Positions 44,048 through 53,609 of a stretch of DNA of 64,000 bases are shown here, one piece after another (position 1 is the stretch's first letter; each line of letters starts with the position of its first letter). Made by a program: the position numbers and the translations under genes. This stretch comes from Glaciecola sp048820975 (GTDB lineage Bacteria; Pseudomonadota; Gammaproteobacteria; Enterobacterales; Alteromonadaceae): NCBI RefSeq assembly GCF_048820975.1, contig NZ_JBMEUF010000001.1, forward strand, positions 1,488,001-1,552,000, read 5' to 3'. Under the pieces are notes generated by a model. That model had not been told where the DNA came from. It did no database searches and saw only the letters and a list, made by a program, of their open reading frames with translations.

Positions 44048-44212
44048 ATGATGGGTAAAATAATTCAAAAAGCAGCTAACTGGGTAGTAGTAAAACAGGC
44101 GAGTGAAACCAAAATATGTAATTTTACTAACAACTATTATGGTGACCAACAATGTTATGTGGTTAAAACCCACGCTAGCAAAAAGGCGCTGAGCGCGCCT
44201 TCATATAGATAG
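44048..44212 (+). CDS. Small basic protein, unknown
   Basis: A 54-residue basic protein that I do not recognise. It begins MMGKIIQKAANWVVVKQASE, an amphipathic stretch, and contains two cysteines. AAAAGGA lies 6-12 bases upstream of the ATG, and the frame ends before a GC-rich hairpin, so translation is plausible. A longer frame from 43979 has no ribosome site. It could be a small toxin-like, regulatory or spurious ORF. Confidence 0.4.
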   Translation: MMGKIIQKAANWVVVKQASETKICNFTNNYYGDQQCYVVKTHASKKALSAPSYR

Positions 44213-44225
44213 ATACCTAAATTAG

Positions 44226-44252
44226 GGTCGCTTAAGCAAATAGCAAGCGACC
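44226..44252. terminator. Hairpin between the small ORF and pilU
   Basis: An 8-bp perfect stem, GGTCGCTT (44226-44233) with AAGCGACC (44245-44252), has an 11-base loop. There is no clear T run on either strand, so it may be a weak or rho-assisted terminator between convergent genes. Confidence 0.35.
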
Positions 44253-44269
44253 TAGCTTGACTTGGCTTA

Positions 44270-45388
44270 TTAGTCCATGTCTATTGAGACTTTTGCCAAT
44301 GATCCCAAAGGGCTACCTGTATCTTTTGAATCTAGCTTTATCATTAAGCGCAAGTCATTGGGTGAATCAGCATGGTGTAAAGCTTGCTCTTGGTCAATTA
44401 AGCCACGTTTAAACAAATCATACAAAGCCATGTCAAAGGTTTGCATCCCTTGCTCTTTTCCTTTCATCATGGCTTCTTTTAATTCACCAATTTCATTTCG
44501 CTGAATGAGGTCTTTAATAAACGACGAATTTAGCAAAATTTCAATGGCGGCAACCCTTCCCTTACCGTCAATAGTAGGGACAAGTTGCTGCGCTACAATA
44601 GCGCGAATGTTTTGGCTTAAATCAAATCGAAGTTTTGAATGTAACTCTTTGGGCGCTAAATGCATTATTCGCTCAATGGCTTGGTTTGCGTTATTTGCAT
44701 GCAGTGTAGCTACACATAAATGCCCTGTATCAGCAAACGACATTGCATATTCCATGGTTTCCATAGAGCGAATTTCACCTATTAAAATAACGTCGGGCGC
44801 TTGTCGTAAAGAGCTTTTTAAGGCGTCATCAAAAGTATGGGTGTCAATACCCACCTCACGCTGGGTTACTACACAATTTTTATGTTCGTGAACAAATTCA
44901 ATAGGATCCTCTATGGTTAAAATATGCCCATGAGAATGCTGATTTCTATGCCCTATTAGCGCTGCCAGTGAGGTTGACTTACCTGTGCCAGTTCCGCCTA
45001 CAAAAAGCACTAAGCCTTTTTTGGCCATAATAATGTCTTTGAGTACTTCGGGTAAACCAAGATCATCTGCTTTAGGGATCTCGGTTACAATGCGTCGTAT
45101 CACCATACCCGCTTGGTCGCGCTGCCAAAATGCGCTACAACGAAAGCGTCCAATATTATCGCGAGCAATAGCGAAGTTACATTCTTTGTCTTCGGCAAAT
45201 GCACTTTGCTGCTTTTCACTCATAGCTTGATGCACTAAATTAAGCGAATCACTTTCACTTAAGGCAATACTGGTCAAAGGCTCTAGCTTACCGTTAATTT
45301 TTGCACTAACGGGCATGCCTACCGTAATGAATAAATCTGAGGCTGAATGTGCCACCATATCAGCTAGGCATTGATCAAGTGTCATCAT
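44270..45388 (-). CDS. pilU: Type IV pilus retraction ATPase, PilU
   Basis: Hexameric ATPase that assists PilT in pilus retraction. The 372-residue protein has the PilT-like N-terminal PAS-like domain, Walker A GGTGTGKST (131-139), the Asp box TIEDPIEFVHEHK, Walker B region DVILIGEIRSMET and His box. I call PilU rather than a second PilT from its divergent C-terminus, its length and its position just downstream (48 bases) of pilT. Confidence 0.92.
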   Translation of the reverse strand: MMTLDQCLADMVAHSASDLFITVGMPVSAKINGKLEPLTSIALSESDSLNLVHQAMSEKQQSAFAEDKECNFAIARDNIGRFRCSAFWQRDQAGMVIRRIVTEIPKADDLGLPEVLKDIIMAKKGLVLFVGGTGTGKSTSLAALIGHRNQHSHGHILTIEDPIEFVHEHKNCVVTQREVGIDTHTFDDALKSSLRQAPDVILIGEIRSMETMEYAMSFADTGHLCVATLHANNANQAIERIMHLAPKELHSKLRFDLSQNIRAIVAQQLVPTIDGKGRVAAIEILLNSSFIKDLIQRNEIGELKEAMMKGKEQGMQTFDMALYDLFKRGLIDQEQALHHADSPNDLRLMIKLDSKDTGSPLGSLAKVSIDMD

Positions 45389-45436
45389 ATTAGGTTCTCT
45401 TTTTTAATTATGGTAGCAAGCTGCATATTTGGCACC

Positions 45437-46480
45437 TTAAAACCCTGGCGTAGCAGGCTTATCAATAGAATGCTCATTTGCTTCTTGCTGAGTAATTAAG
45501 TTTTGTGCCACCAACTTTTGCAAACACTGATCCATAGTTTGCATACCATGGCGTTGCCCAGTTTGAATTACTGAGTACATTTGCGGAACTTTATCTTCTC
45601 TAATAAGGTTTCTAATAGCAGGAATACCAATCATAATTTCATGCGCAGCTATTCTTCCACCGCCTACTTTTTTAAGTAGCGTTTGCGATATAACAGCGCG
45701 CAAAGATTCTGACAACATAGAACGTACCATTGATTTCTCTTCAGCCGGGAAAACATCAATGATTCTATCAATTGTTTTAGGGGCTGAATTTGTATGTAGG
45801 GTGCCAAATACCAAATGCCCTGTTTCCGCTGCTGAAATAGCTAATCGTATGGTCTCTAAATCACGCAATTCCCCTACGAGTATTACGTCAGGGTCTTCAC
45901 GTAAGGCCGAGCGCAATGCTGCGCTAAAACTATGGGTATCTCTATGCACTTCCCGTTGGTTCAATACCGACAATTTATTGTGATGCACAAATTCTATTGG
46001 GTCTTCAATTGTTAGTATGTGTTCACGCTTATGTGCATTTATATGATCAACCATTGCCGCCAAGGTTGTGGATTTACCCGAGCCCGTTGCCCCAGTTACC
46101 AGAACGATACCCGTGGGTTGATCTATAATTTGTTTAAAAATATCAGGCGCGCCTAGTTGGTCTAAACTGAGTATGTTGCTAGGTATGGTACGAAGCACCG
46201 CGGCTGCACCGCGGTTTTGATTAAATGCATTTACCCTGAAGCGCGATAAGCCATCAATTTCAAAAGAAAAATCCACTTCTAAATTTTCTTCGTATTCTTT
46301 ACGCTGCTTGTCATTCATAATATCGTAAATAAGCGCATTTACCGCTTTATGTTCAAGCTCTGGAACATTCAAGCGGCGCATTTCGCCATCAACTCGTATA
46401 ATGGGAGGCAAGCCAGCACTTAAGTGTAAATCTGACGCTTTATTTTGCACACTAAAGGCTAATAATTCGTTAATATCCAA
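45437..46480 (-). CDS. pilT: Type IV pilus retraction ATPase, PilT
   Basis: Main twitching-motility retraction motor. The 347-residue protein has the N-terminal MDINELLAFSVQNKASDLHL segment, Walker A GATGSGKST (130-138), the Asp box LTIEDPIEFVHHN, Walker B DVILVGELRDLET, the His box TGHLVFGTLHTNSA, and the C-terminal AIRNLIREDKVPQM block close to the AIRNLIRE signature of PilT. It is divergent from yggS with only about 35 bases between starts. Confidence 0.96.
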   Translation of the reverse strand: MDINELLAFSVQNKASDLHLSAGLPPIIRVDGEMRRLNVPELEHKAVNALIYDIMNDKQRKEYEENLEVDFSFEIDGLSRFRVNAFNQNRGAAAVLRTIPSNILSLDQLGAPDIFKQIIDQPTGIVLVTGATGSGKSTTLAAMVDHINAHKREHILTIEDPIEFVHHNKLSVLNQREVHRDTHSFSAALRSALREDPDVILVGELRDLETIRLAISAAETGHLVFGTLHTNSAPKTIDRIIDVFPAEEKSMVRSMLSESLRAVISQTLLKKVGGGRIAAHEIMIGIPAIRNLIREDKVPQMYSVIQTGQRHGMQTMDQCLQKLVAQNLITQQEANEHSIDKPATPGF

Positions 46481-46515
46481 TATGATATCTCCAACTCAAT
46501 TTAATTGTGGACTTT

Positions 46516-47214
46516 ATGGCAACAAACAACAGTAATATTGCTTCTAAACTACAGGCGGTTAATAACAACATTAGCGCCTCTGCTGCGGCCTATAATCGCG
46601 ATGTAAACAGTATTCAATTGCTGGCAGTAAGTAAAACCAAACCCGTATCTGATATCGTAACTGCGTATGAAGCACAACACCGTCATTTTGGTGAAAATTA
46701 TGTGCAAGAAGCGGTTGATAAAATTCAGCAACTGAAAGATTTATCGCAACTGTGTTGGCACTTTATCGGCCCCTTGCAATCAAACAAAAGTAAATTTATT
46801 GCTGAATATTTTGATTGGATGCATTCCTTAGACCGATTAAAAATTGCTAAACGTTTAAACGAGCAGCGAAGCATTCATCAAAAACCGCTGCAAGTATGCG
46901 TTCAAGTCAATATAGACGATGAAAACAGCAAAGCCGGAATTGCCCCAAGTGAAGTACTTGCGTTTGTTGAGCAATTGCAATCTCTTGAAAAAATTCAATG
47001 TAGAGGCTTAATGACCATACCTAAAGCAGGCGTAAGCGCTACTGAACGCGAGGCTAGCTTTGCTCAAATGCAGCAATTATTTACACAATGCCAAGAAAAA
47101 TTCCCCAATTTTGATACCCTATCCATGGGAATGAGCGATGATATGGACTTAGCTATAAAATATGGTGCTACAATAGTACGAATAGGAACCGGTATTTTTG
47201 GTTCTCGAAATTAA
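46516..47214 (+). CDS. yggS: PLP homeostasis protein YggS
   Basis: Pyridoxal phosphate-binding protein of the alanine-racemase-fold family, needed for balanced PLP and amino-acid metabolism. From ATG 46516 it is 232 residues; the frame could also open at GTG 46507. The PLP lysine lies in LLAVSKTKP, and the family blocks HFGENYVQEAVDKI, WHFIGPLQSNKSK and LSMGMSDDMDLAI are present. It leads yggS-proC-yggT, a conserved order. Confidence 0.93.
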   Translation: MATNNSNIASKLQAVNNNISASAAAYNRDVNSIQLLAVSKTKPVSDIVTAYEAQHRHFGENYVQEAVDKIQQLKDLSQLCWHFIGPLQSNKSKFIAEYFDWMHSLDRLKIAKRLNEQRSIHQKPLQVCVQVNIDDENSKAGIAPSEVLAFVEQLQSLEKIQCRGLMTIPKAGVSATEREASFAQMQQLFTQCQEKFPNFDTLSMGMSDDMDLAIKYGATIVRIGTGIFGSRN

Positions 47215-47255
47215 ATGAGCAAAACTAAACTGCCAGTCACAAAACAGGAGATGGT

Positions 47256-48074
47256 TTGAACAACACATTAAAAATTAGTTTTATTGGTGCGGGTAATATG
47301 AGTAAGGCCATTATAGGAGGCCTAGTTGAAAAAGGATTTAAGCCTGAGAATATTATGGCGAGTAATCCAAGCAACCCTAAATTAATAGCGCTAAATGAAA
47401 AATTTGGTATTCAAACCACCAATGACAACCAAGCTGCAATTAATTTTGCCGACGTTGTTATGCTATCGGTTAAGCCTCAGTTGATGGAAGACGTTTGTGC
47501 TAATTTTACAAATGATAAATCTAGCCGATTATTCGTTTCTATTGCCGCGGGTTTAACCATTGAAAGACTAAGTGACTTTCTGCCCAAAGATGCAAAAATT
47601 ATTCGCGTAATGCCCAATACGCCTTCGGCTATTGGAATGGGAATGTCAGGTATATTTGCACCCAGCACAATTAACGAAGAAGAAACCAATAGCGTTGCCG
47701 ACATTATGCAAAGTGTAGGTGAAACACTTATTGTGGCTAAAGAAGATGACATCAACACTGTAATTGCTGCGGCAGGCTCAAGTCCGGCATATTTTTTCTT
47801 GATTGGCGAAGCGATGCAAACAGCCGCAGAAAATATGGGCTTGAATGCCAACGACGCACGCAAGCTAGTGGTGCAAGCAATGTTAGGCAGTGCATACCTT
47901 ATGCAAAAAGAGCAAGGTCTTGAATTATCAGAGCTTCGTGCCCAAGTTACATCTAAAGGCGGCACCACAGCAAAAGCAGTTGAAAGCTTACAAGACGCCG
48001 ATATACACAGTGTGTTTGCGAATGCTATGCAAGCAGCGGTAGCCAGAGCCAAAGAAATGTCGAAACAGTTTTAA
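47256..48074 (+). CDS. proC: Pyrroline-5-carboxylate reductase
   Basis: NAD(P)H-dependent last step of proline synthesis. The 272-residue protein has the nucleotide-binding FIGAGNMSKAIIGGL near the N-terminus, VMPNTPSAIGMGMSG and the C-terminal signature LRAQVTSKGGTTAKAVESL. The start is TTG at 47256, five bases after CAGGAG; the ATG at 47251 closes after two codons, so TTG is well supported. Confidence 0.95.
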   Translation: MNNTLKISFIGAGNMSKAIIGGLVEKGFKPENIMASNPSNPKLIALNEKFGIQTTNDNQAAINFADVVMLSVKPQLMEDVCANFTNDKSSRLFVSIAAGLTIERLSDFLPKDAKIIRVMPNTPSAIGMGMSGIFAPSTINEEETNSVADIMQSVGETLIVAKEDDINTVIAAAGSSPAYFFLIGEAMQTAAENMGLNANDARKLVVQAMLGSAYLMQKEQGLELSELRAQVTSKGGTTAKAVESLQDADIHSVFANAMQAAVARAKEMSKQF

Positions 48075-48089
48075 ACGGAATCCAAAAAT

Positions 48090-48635
48090 ATGAATGCCAC
48101 AGTTTTTTTAGTAAGTACTTTATTTAATCTCTATTTAATGGTGATTATTTTACGTTTATGGCTACAACTGGCACGAGCTGATTTTTACAATCCGTTTAGC
48201 CAATTTGTGGTGAAAGCCACTCAGCCTGTGGTGGGGCCATTACGCCGCATTATTCCTTCTATTGGTAGGCTTGACACCGCAACCCTGGTTTTTGCAATAT
48301 TGGTGGTAACCCTCAAATTTGTGGTGTTAACGGCTTTATTCGGCAATGGGAATTTCAATATTGTTGCCATACTTATTACCGCCTTAGCGTCGCTGGTATC
48401 TGAAATAGTTAATTTGGTGTTTTGGATTCTAATTTTGCGAGCGATCCTTAGCTGGGTAAGCCAAGGGAATAACCCTATTGAGTTGGTAATGTATCAGTTA
48501 ACCGAACCGTTTTTAGCCCCAATAAGAAAAATACTACCTCCTATGGGTGGTTTAGACTTGTCAGTGCTAGTTGCCATTATAGCTTTACAGTTTATTCGTT
48601 TGCTAATTGGTGATGTATTTGGTCCGCTGGCTTAG
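48090..48635 (+). CDS. yggT: YggT family membrane protein
   Basis: A 181-residue inner-membrane protein with the duplicated YggT unit: two pairs of hydrophobic segments, each followed by an RP-type loop (FVVKATQPVVGPLRRIIPSIG; LTEPFLAPIRKILPPMGGLD). The family is linked to osmotic tolerance, and its plant and cyanobacterial relatives to membrane complexes. It follows proC by 15 bases. Confidence 0.92.
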   Translation: MNATVFLVSTLFNLYLMVIILRLWLQLARADFYNPFSQFVVKATQPVVGPLRRIIPSIGRLDTATLVFAILVVTLKFVVLTALFGNGNFNIVAILITALASLVSEIVNLVFWILILRAILSWVSQGNNPIELVMYQLTEPFLAPIRKILPPMGGLDLSVLVAIIALQFIRLLIGDVFGPLA

Positions 48636-48692
48636 GTCGGCGGTATACATAATACAACTCTTCATTTACGAACTTTCAATACGGTAAAAAAT

Positions 48693-49142
48693 ATGCAGTT
48701 ATCTAAAAAACGTACTTTCGCATCATGGCTGTGCCTTAGCATCTTTTGTTTAAGCTTTGCCTTGCCTAGCCAAGCTGAAATAAAGAAGACGCTGGGAAGC
48801 TGGGAGGTGCATTATATTGCGTTTACGTCTACCTTTTTAACGCCGGAAATAGCTAGGGCGAACAAGATTCTTCGTAGCAAGAAAAACGCATTGGTAAATA
48901 TATCGGTACTAGATAGGCGAAGCAAAGAAGCTCAAGCAGTTGAAATGACAGGCACTGCGCGAAATTTGCTGGGCACACTAAAACCACTAACATTTAAAGA
49001 AGTCGTTGAAGGTGATGCTATTTATTATTTAGCCTCAGTCCCCTTTAGCCATAAAGAAGTACTGCGCTTTGATATCAACATAAAGCAAGGTTCCACTACA
49101 CAAAATTTGAAATTTCAGCAAACCATGTACGTAGACGAATAA
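48693..49142 (+). CDS. DUF4426 periplasmic protein
   Basis: A 149-residue exported protein with a clear Sec signal peptide (hydrophobic core, cleavage likely after SQA near residue 28) and a DUF4426-like mature part beginning EIKKTLGSWEVHYIAF. The family is small and found mostly beside yggT in Alteromonadales, Vibrio and relatives; its function is unknown. It lies 57 bases after yggT on the same strand. Confidence 0.78.
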   Translation: MQLSKKRTFASWLCLSIFCLSFALPSQAEIKKTLGSWEVHYIAFTSTFLTPEIARANKILRSKKNALVNISVLDRRSKEAQAVEMTGTARNLLGTLKPLTFKEVVEGDAIYYLASVPFSHKEVLRFDINIKQGSTTQNLKFQQTMYVDE

Positions 49143-49150
49143 ACGTTTAT

Positions 49151-49657
49151 TTAAAATTGCTTAAGCATGTGTGGCTTGTAGTCATTAGCATCAAGCTCAA
49201 CTAAATATTTAGCAGCTAAACTGTCTAGTTCAGCTTGTGCCAATGCTAGTTCATCCATAATAATGGTGTTGTCATCTAGCTGCCAAAGTAAGCGAGAACC
49301 TGCATAGCTATAATGCAGTATAATTAAGGCATCTACATTTCCCTCTTGTGCAGCAGCCTTAATTTTACTTAGCTTCCTATTAATTTTATTCAGCGATTGT
49401 TTAAGCTCCCACACATATACCACCTCAGTCATATAATCATGCCTGCGATACTTATTAAGTAGCGTAGTTATAACAAAACCCGTAATAATAACGCCGGTAA
49501 GATTCCAGTGAAAATGACTGCCCGATTCAGACGGAAACAAAGCTATAAGCCCTTGTGCAATTCCTAAACTGCCAATAACGAAGGCAGCAATACACGCCAC
49601 AATTAGCCTATTTAGATGTTTTCGATAACGCAGTTTATTTACTTGAATAAGTTTCAT
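49151..49657 (-). CDS. DUF3087-like membrane protein
   Basis: A 168-residue protein with a short basic N-terminus, two membrane helices (about 18-40 and 49-65) and a soluble C-terminal half rich in charged helices. It resembles the DUF3087 family of marine gammaproteobacteria, from memory of the N-terminal RYRKHLNRLIVACIAAFV pattern. Function is unknown. It is convergent with the DUF4426 gene and lies downstream of yaaA on the same strand. Confidence 0.65.
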   Translation of the reverse strand: MKLIQVNKLRYRKHLNRLIVACIAAFVIGSLGIAQGLIALFPSESGSHFHWNLTGVIITGFVITTLLNKYRRHDYMTEVVYVWELKQSLNKINRKLSKIKAAAQEGNVDALIILHYSYAGSRLLWQLDDNTIIMDELALAQAELDSLAAKYLVELDANDYKPHMLKQF

Positions 49658-49684
49658 GAAGCTCCTTGTTTCATACTACATAAA

Positions 49685-50470
49685 CTACTTAGTTTCGTTA
49701 CGCTTAAACACTAAATCACTTGCGTTTGATTCTTCTGCAGAGAAATAATAGCCATCTACATCAAAGGCTTTAAGCTCATCAATAGTGCTCACTTGTTGTT
49801 CAATAATATAACGAGCCATTAAGCCTCGGGCTTTTTTAGCAAAGAAACTGATAATTTTGAATTTACCGTTTTTTTGGTCTTTAAAGTGTGGAGTAATAAT
49901 ATCGGCTTCAAGCAAGGCAGGTTTTACGGCCGAAAAATACTCTTTAGAAGCTAAATTAACAAGCAATTTATCACCTTGTTGCGCAAGTGCCTTGTTAAGT
50001 TCTTCAGTAATTGTATTTCCCCAATATTTGTAAAGAGTATCGTTGTTTCCAAACTTCAACTTGGTTCCCATTTCTAGGCGGTATGGCTGCATTAGGTCAA
50101 GCGGCTTTAACACGCCATATAATCCTGACAATATGCACAAATGTGTTTGAGCGTAATTTACGTCTTTGTCAGATAGTGTTTTAGCATCAAGCCCTGTGTA
50201 TACGTCACCATTAAATGCGTACATTGCAGGGCGAGCGTTATCTTTTGTAAATGGAAACTCAAAACTTGAAAATCGTTCGGCGTTTAAAATGGCGAGTTTA
50301 TCGCTTATTTTCATTAAAGAACTTAAATCTGCGGGGCTCAACTTTTTGCATACTTCAACTAGCTCTTTCACTTCACTTAATAAGGCTGGTTGGTTCGTTG
50401 CACTTGCTGCAACAGCTGGCAAGCTAGATGCAAAATCAAGATTTTTAGCGGGAGAAACAACAACTAGCAT
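49685..50470 (-). CDS. yaaA: Peroxide stress protein YaaA
   Basis: Member of the YaaA (DUF328) family, which lowers intracellular free iron and protects DNA from oxidative damage; in E. coli it is in the OxyR regulon. The 261-residue protein begins MLVVVSPAKNLDF, the family hallmark, and has LYGVLKPLDLMQPYRLEMGT and the late FKIISFFAKKARG block. I did not identify an OxyR site upstream. It is divergent from talB across 282 bases. Confidence 0.93.
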   Translation of the reverse strand: MLVVVSPAKNLDFASSLPAVAASATNQPALLSEVKELVEVCKKLSPADLSSLMKISDKLAILNAERFSSFEFPFTKDNARPAMYAFNGDVYTGLDAKTLSDKDVNYAQTHLCILSGLYGVLKPLDLMQPYRLEMGTKLKFGNNDTLYKYWGNTITEELNKALAQQGDKLLVNLASKEYFSAVKPALLEADIITPHFKDQKNGKFKIISFFAKKARGLMARYIIEQQVSTIDELKAFDVDGYYFSAEESNASDLVFKRNETK

Positions 50471-50752
50471 AAGGCATCCTTTAGATAAAATTAAACATTA
50501 GAATAAGCAATGTGCAGCTTATACATATTATAAATGAGTATAGCAAAATACTTAATCGGGTCACAGCAATGCGGCATTAAAATGAAATATCTTAGATATC
50601 GAATAAATAAGGGAAAATCACTAGGCAAGCCGCCTTAGAACTTGCTATGCTAATAAAATACAAGTCTTATTTAGCGCTGGCGTATTTACATCAAAATATC
50701 GCGTCTATTCAGTGCCTAAAATTATAATCCACAGAAAGGTTGAGTTATATCC

Positions 50753-51709
50753 ATGTCGAATCAATTAGAATCTTTACGCGCCATTACTACGGTTGTTGCT
50801 GACACCGGTGATATTGAAGCTATTAAAAAATATACACCTGTAGATGCTACAACAAATCCGTCGCTATTGTTAAAAGCCGCATCTTTGCCGCAGTATTCTA
50901 GCCTTATTGATGCATCAGTTAACTATGCCAAAGAGCAAAGTAGTGAGCTAAGCGAACAACTTTTAGCCGCGGGTGACAAACTATCGGTGCTAATAGGCCA
51001 AGAAATATTAACCGTTATCCCCGGGCGAATTTCAACAGAAGTTGATGCGCGTTTGTCTTTTGACACTGATGCCACCATTGCCAAAGCTAAACAGCTTATT
51101 GCAATGTATGCTGAAGCGGGTATTGATAAAAGCCGCATACTGATAAAAATAGCCTCTACTTGGGAAGGCATTAAAGCGGCTGAAAGCCTTGAAAAAGATG
51201 GTATTAACTGCAACCTAACTTTGTTGTTTAGTTTTGCTCAAGCTAGAGCGTGCGCAGAAGCCGGTGTATTCCTAATATCGCCGTTCGTTGGCCGTATTTT
51301 AGATTGGTATAAAGCTAAGTCGCCACAGGAAGACTTTACCGGTGACAAAGATCCCGGCGTTATTTCAGTATCAAGTATTTATAACTATTATAAAGAGCAC
51401 GGTTACACCACAGTAGTAATGGGTGCAAGCTTTAGAAATACCGGTGAAATCATGGCCTTAGCGGGCTGCGATCGCCTAACTATTAGCCCACAATTACTAG
51501 ATGAACTTGCCAATACTGAGGGTGAGTTAGCTCAGAAGCTTGTGGATAACGGAGCAACTTCAGCTAAGGTTACCCCACTTGATGAACAAGCATTTAGATG
51601 GGATATGAACCAAGATGCTATGGCAACCGAAAAACTAAGCGAAGGTATTCGTAACTTCGCTGCCGATCAAGTAAAACTAGAAAGCCTACTTGCTAAAAAA
51701 TTATCATAA
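50753..51709 (+). CDS. talB: Transaldolase
   Basis: Moves a dihydroxyacetone unit between sugar phosphates in the pentose phosphate pathway. The 318-residue protein has DATTNPSLLLKA near the N-terminus and the Schiff-base residue Lys-132 in ILIKIASTWEG, at the same number as in E. coli TalB. It is followed by pgi after 20 bases, a pairing that links the pentose phosphate pathway and glycolysis. Confidence 0.96.
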   Translation: MSNQLESLRAITTVVADTGDIEAIKKYTPVDATTNPSLLLKAASLPQYSSLIDASVNYAKEQSSELSEQLLAAGDKLSVLIGQEILTVIPGRISTEVDARLSFDTDATIAKAKQLIAMYAEAGIDKSRILIKIASTWEGIKAAESLEKDGINCNLTLLFSFAQARACAEAGVFLISPFVGRILDWYKAKSPQEDFTGDKDPGVISVSSIYNYYKEHGYTTVVMGASFRNTGEIMALAGCDRLTISPQLLDELANTEGELAQKLVDNGATSAKVTPLDEQAFRWDMNQDAMATEKLSEGIRNFAADQVKLESLLAKKLS

Positions 51710-51729
51710 CCACGAGGCCAATTGTAAAT

Positions 51730-53379
51730 ATGGATAAGTTAAAGCAATCTCCCGCTTGGATTAACCTAGAACATCATGCTCAGCTTGTAAAACGCTATCA
51801 CATGCGAGATATGTTTAATGCGGACCCAAATCGAGCAGAAAAATACTCGTTTAGCGCTGCTGGAATTTTCTTAGATTATTCTAAAAACCTTGTAACCCAA
51901 GAAGTACTTGATAACTTATTTGATTTGGCCGAGCAACGTGGCGTGAAAGCTAAAATGGAAGCAATGTTCAGTGGTGAAAAAATTAACACCACCGAAGACC
52001 GAGCAGTGCTGCACACTGCGCTTCGTAATTTCTCTGGTAAGCCCGTTATGTTTGAAGGTAAAGATGTAATGCCTGACGTAATGGATACGCTTAAGAAAAT
52101 AAAAATGTTTACCGAGTCTATTCATAATAAAACGCACACAGGATATACCGGCAAGCCAATTGATAAAGTGGTTGCGATTGGTATTGGCGGTTCATTTTTA
52201 GGGCCTAAAATTGTAACCGAAGCGCTTAAACCATATAAACATAAATCACTGGATGTGGTATTTGTAGCTAACGTAGATGGCTGCCACATTGCTGATGTAC
52301 TAGCTGACTGCGACGCACAAAGCACTTTGTTTGTTATGTCGTCTAAATCTTTTGGTACACAAGAAACCTTGCAAAATACCTTAACGGCTAAAGATTGGTT
52401 TTTGAAACAAGGCACTAGCCAAAAAGATATAGCAAAACACTTTGTAGCCGTTTCATCTAATGTAAAAGCTGCCGTTGACTTCGGCATGGATGAAAACAAT
52501 GTATTTCCTATGGGTGACTGGGTAGGTGGACGTTATTCATTATGGTCAGCCATTGGATTGCCCATTAGCTTAGCCTTAGGTTACGAGAATTTTGAAGCCA
52601 TTTTAAAAGGTGCGTTTGAAATGGATACGCATTTCCAAGAAGCGCCTTTAGAACAGAACATGCCAGTGATTTTAGCAATGCTTGGCGTGTGGTACAGAAA
52701 TTTTGTGGGTGCGCAATCACATGCATTGCTCCCTTACTGCCATTACTTGCGCGGGTTCCCGGCTTATGTGCAGCAACTTGATATGGAAAGTAACGGTAAA
52801 TCGACTACCTTAGATGGGCGAACGGTTGATTACGGTACTGGGCCTATTATTTGGGGTAGCGAAGGTAGCAACGGCCAGCATTCGTTTTACCAGCTTATTC
52901 ACCAGAGTAACGTGCCCGTTCCTGCTGATTTCATGTTCCCATTAAACACACCTCATCATGAAGGTGAACTGCAAAACTTGCACCATCAAATGCTAGCGTC
53001 GAACTGTTTTGGACAAACTCAAGCACTAATGCAGGGCAAAACGTTTAAAGAGTGTTTAGATGACCTTAGCGAAAGCTCGTTAAGCCAAGAGGAAAAAGAG
53101 CGCTTAGCTGCCCACAAAACCATGCCTGGCAACAATCCGAGCAATACCTTAATATTTGATCAAGTTGACCCAAGTACACTTGGTGCACTTATTGCTATGT
53201 ATGAGCATAAAGTGTTGGTCCAAGGCTGTATTTGGGATTTGAACTCGTTTGATCAGTGGGGTGTTGAATTAGGGAAAGTGTTAGGTAACCAGGTTCTTGA
53301 TATGATTCAAGGAGAATTACCTTTAGACAACGCAGATTCGTCTACACAGGCTCTTATTAAACGCTTTACTCAATCTTAG
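51730..53379 (+). CDS. pgi: Glucose-6-phosphate isomerase
   Basis: Interconverts glucose 6-phosphate and fructose 6-phosphate. The 549-residue protein has normal length for the E. coli type, with GIGGSFLGPKIVTEAL, VGGRYSLWSAIGLP, the QLDMESNGKS block and the GSEGSNGQHSFYQLIHQ block. It is probably co-transcribed with talB. Confidence 0.97.
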   Translation: MDKLKQSPAWINLEHHAQLVKRYHMRDMFNADPNRAEKYSFSAAGIFLDYSKNLVTQEVLDNLFDLAEQRGVKAKMEAMFSGEKINTTEDRAVLHTALRNFSGKPVMFEGKDVMPDVMDTLKKIKMFTESIHNKTHTGYTGKPIDKVVAIGIGGSFLGPKIVTEALKPYKHKSLDVVFVANVDGCHIADVLADCDAQSTLFVMSSKSFGTQETLQNTLTAKDWFLKQGTSQKDIAKHFVAVSSNVKAAVDFGMDENNVFPMGDWVGGRYSLWSAIGLPISLALGYENFEAILKGAFEMDTHFQEAPLEQNMPVILAMLGVWYRNFVGAQSHALLPYCHYLRGFPAYVQQLDMESNGKSTTLDGRTVDYGTGPIIWGSEGSNGQHSFYQLIHQSNVPVPADFMFPLNTPHHEGELQNLHHQMLASNCFGQTQALMQGKTFKECLDDLSESSLSQEEKERLAAHKTMPGNNPSNTLIFDQVDPSTLGALIAMYEHKVLVQGCIWDLNSFDQWGVELGKVLGNQVLDMIQGELPLDNADSSTQALIKRFTQS

Positions 53380-53389
53380 TAACGAAAAC

Positions 53390-53420
53390 GCTGTCTTGCT
53401 CAAACATTTAGCAAGGCAGC
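53390..53420 (+). terminator. Stem-loop after pgi
   Basis: GCTGTCTTGCT (53390-53400) pairs with AGCAAGGCAGC (53410-53420) over 11 bp with one wobble and a nine-base loop. There is no T run after it, so termination would be weak or rho-assisted. It starts 10 bases after the pgi stop. Confidence 0.4.
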
Positions 53421-53609
53421 AACTCCCCCCAAATGCTTCTTTTGCACTACTCTTGTCATATTATTGTAAAAATAGTTTAACAAAAATTTAACTTAATTGT
53501 TTTAATTCTAGCGTTGCTATGGTACAAAATAAAGGTGACCCTTAATATTACCAAGCGTCTTTAGTATGTTTTGTTAACCCGTTTCGATGTAGCTTAAAGG
53601 AGCAAGTTC

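Noticed and set aside
47477..48052. 191-codon ORF antisense to proC
   Set aside because: It mirrors the proC frame, has repetitive Ser/Ala/Ile composition typical of an antisense shadow, and proC is certain.
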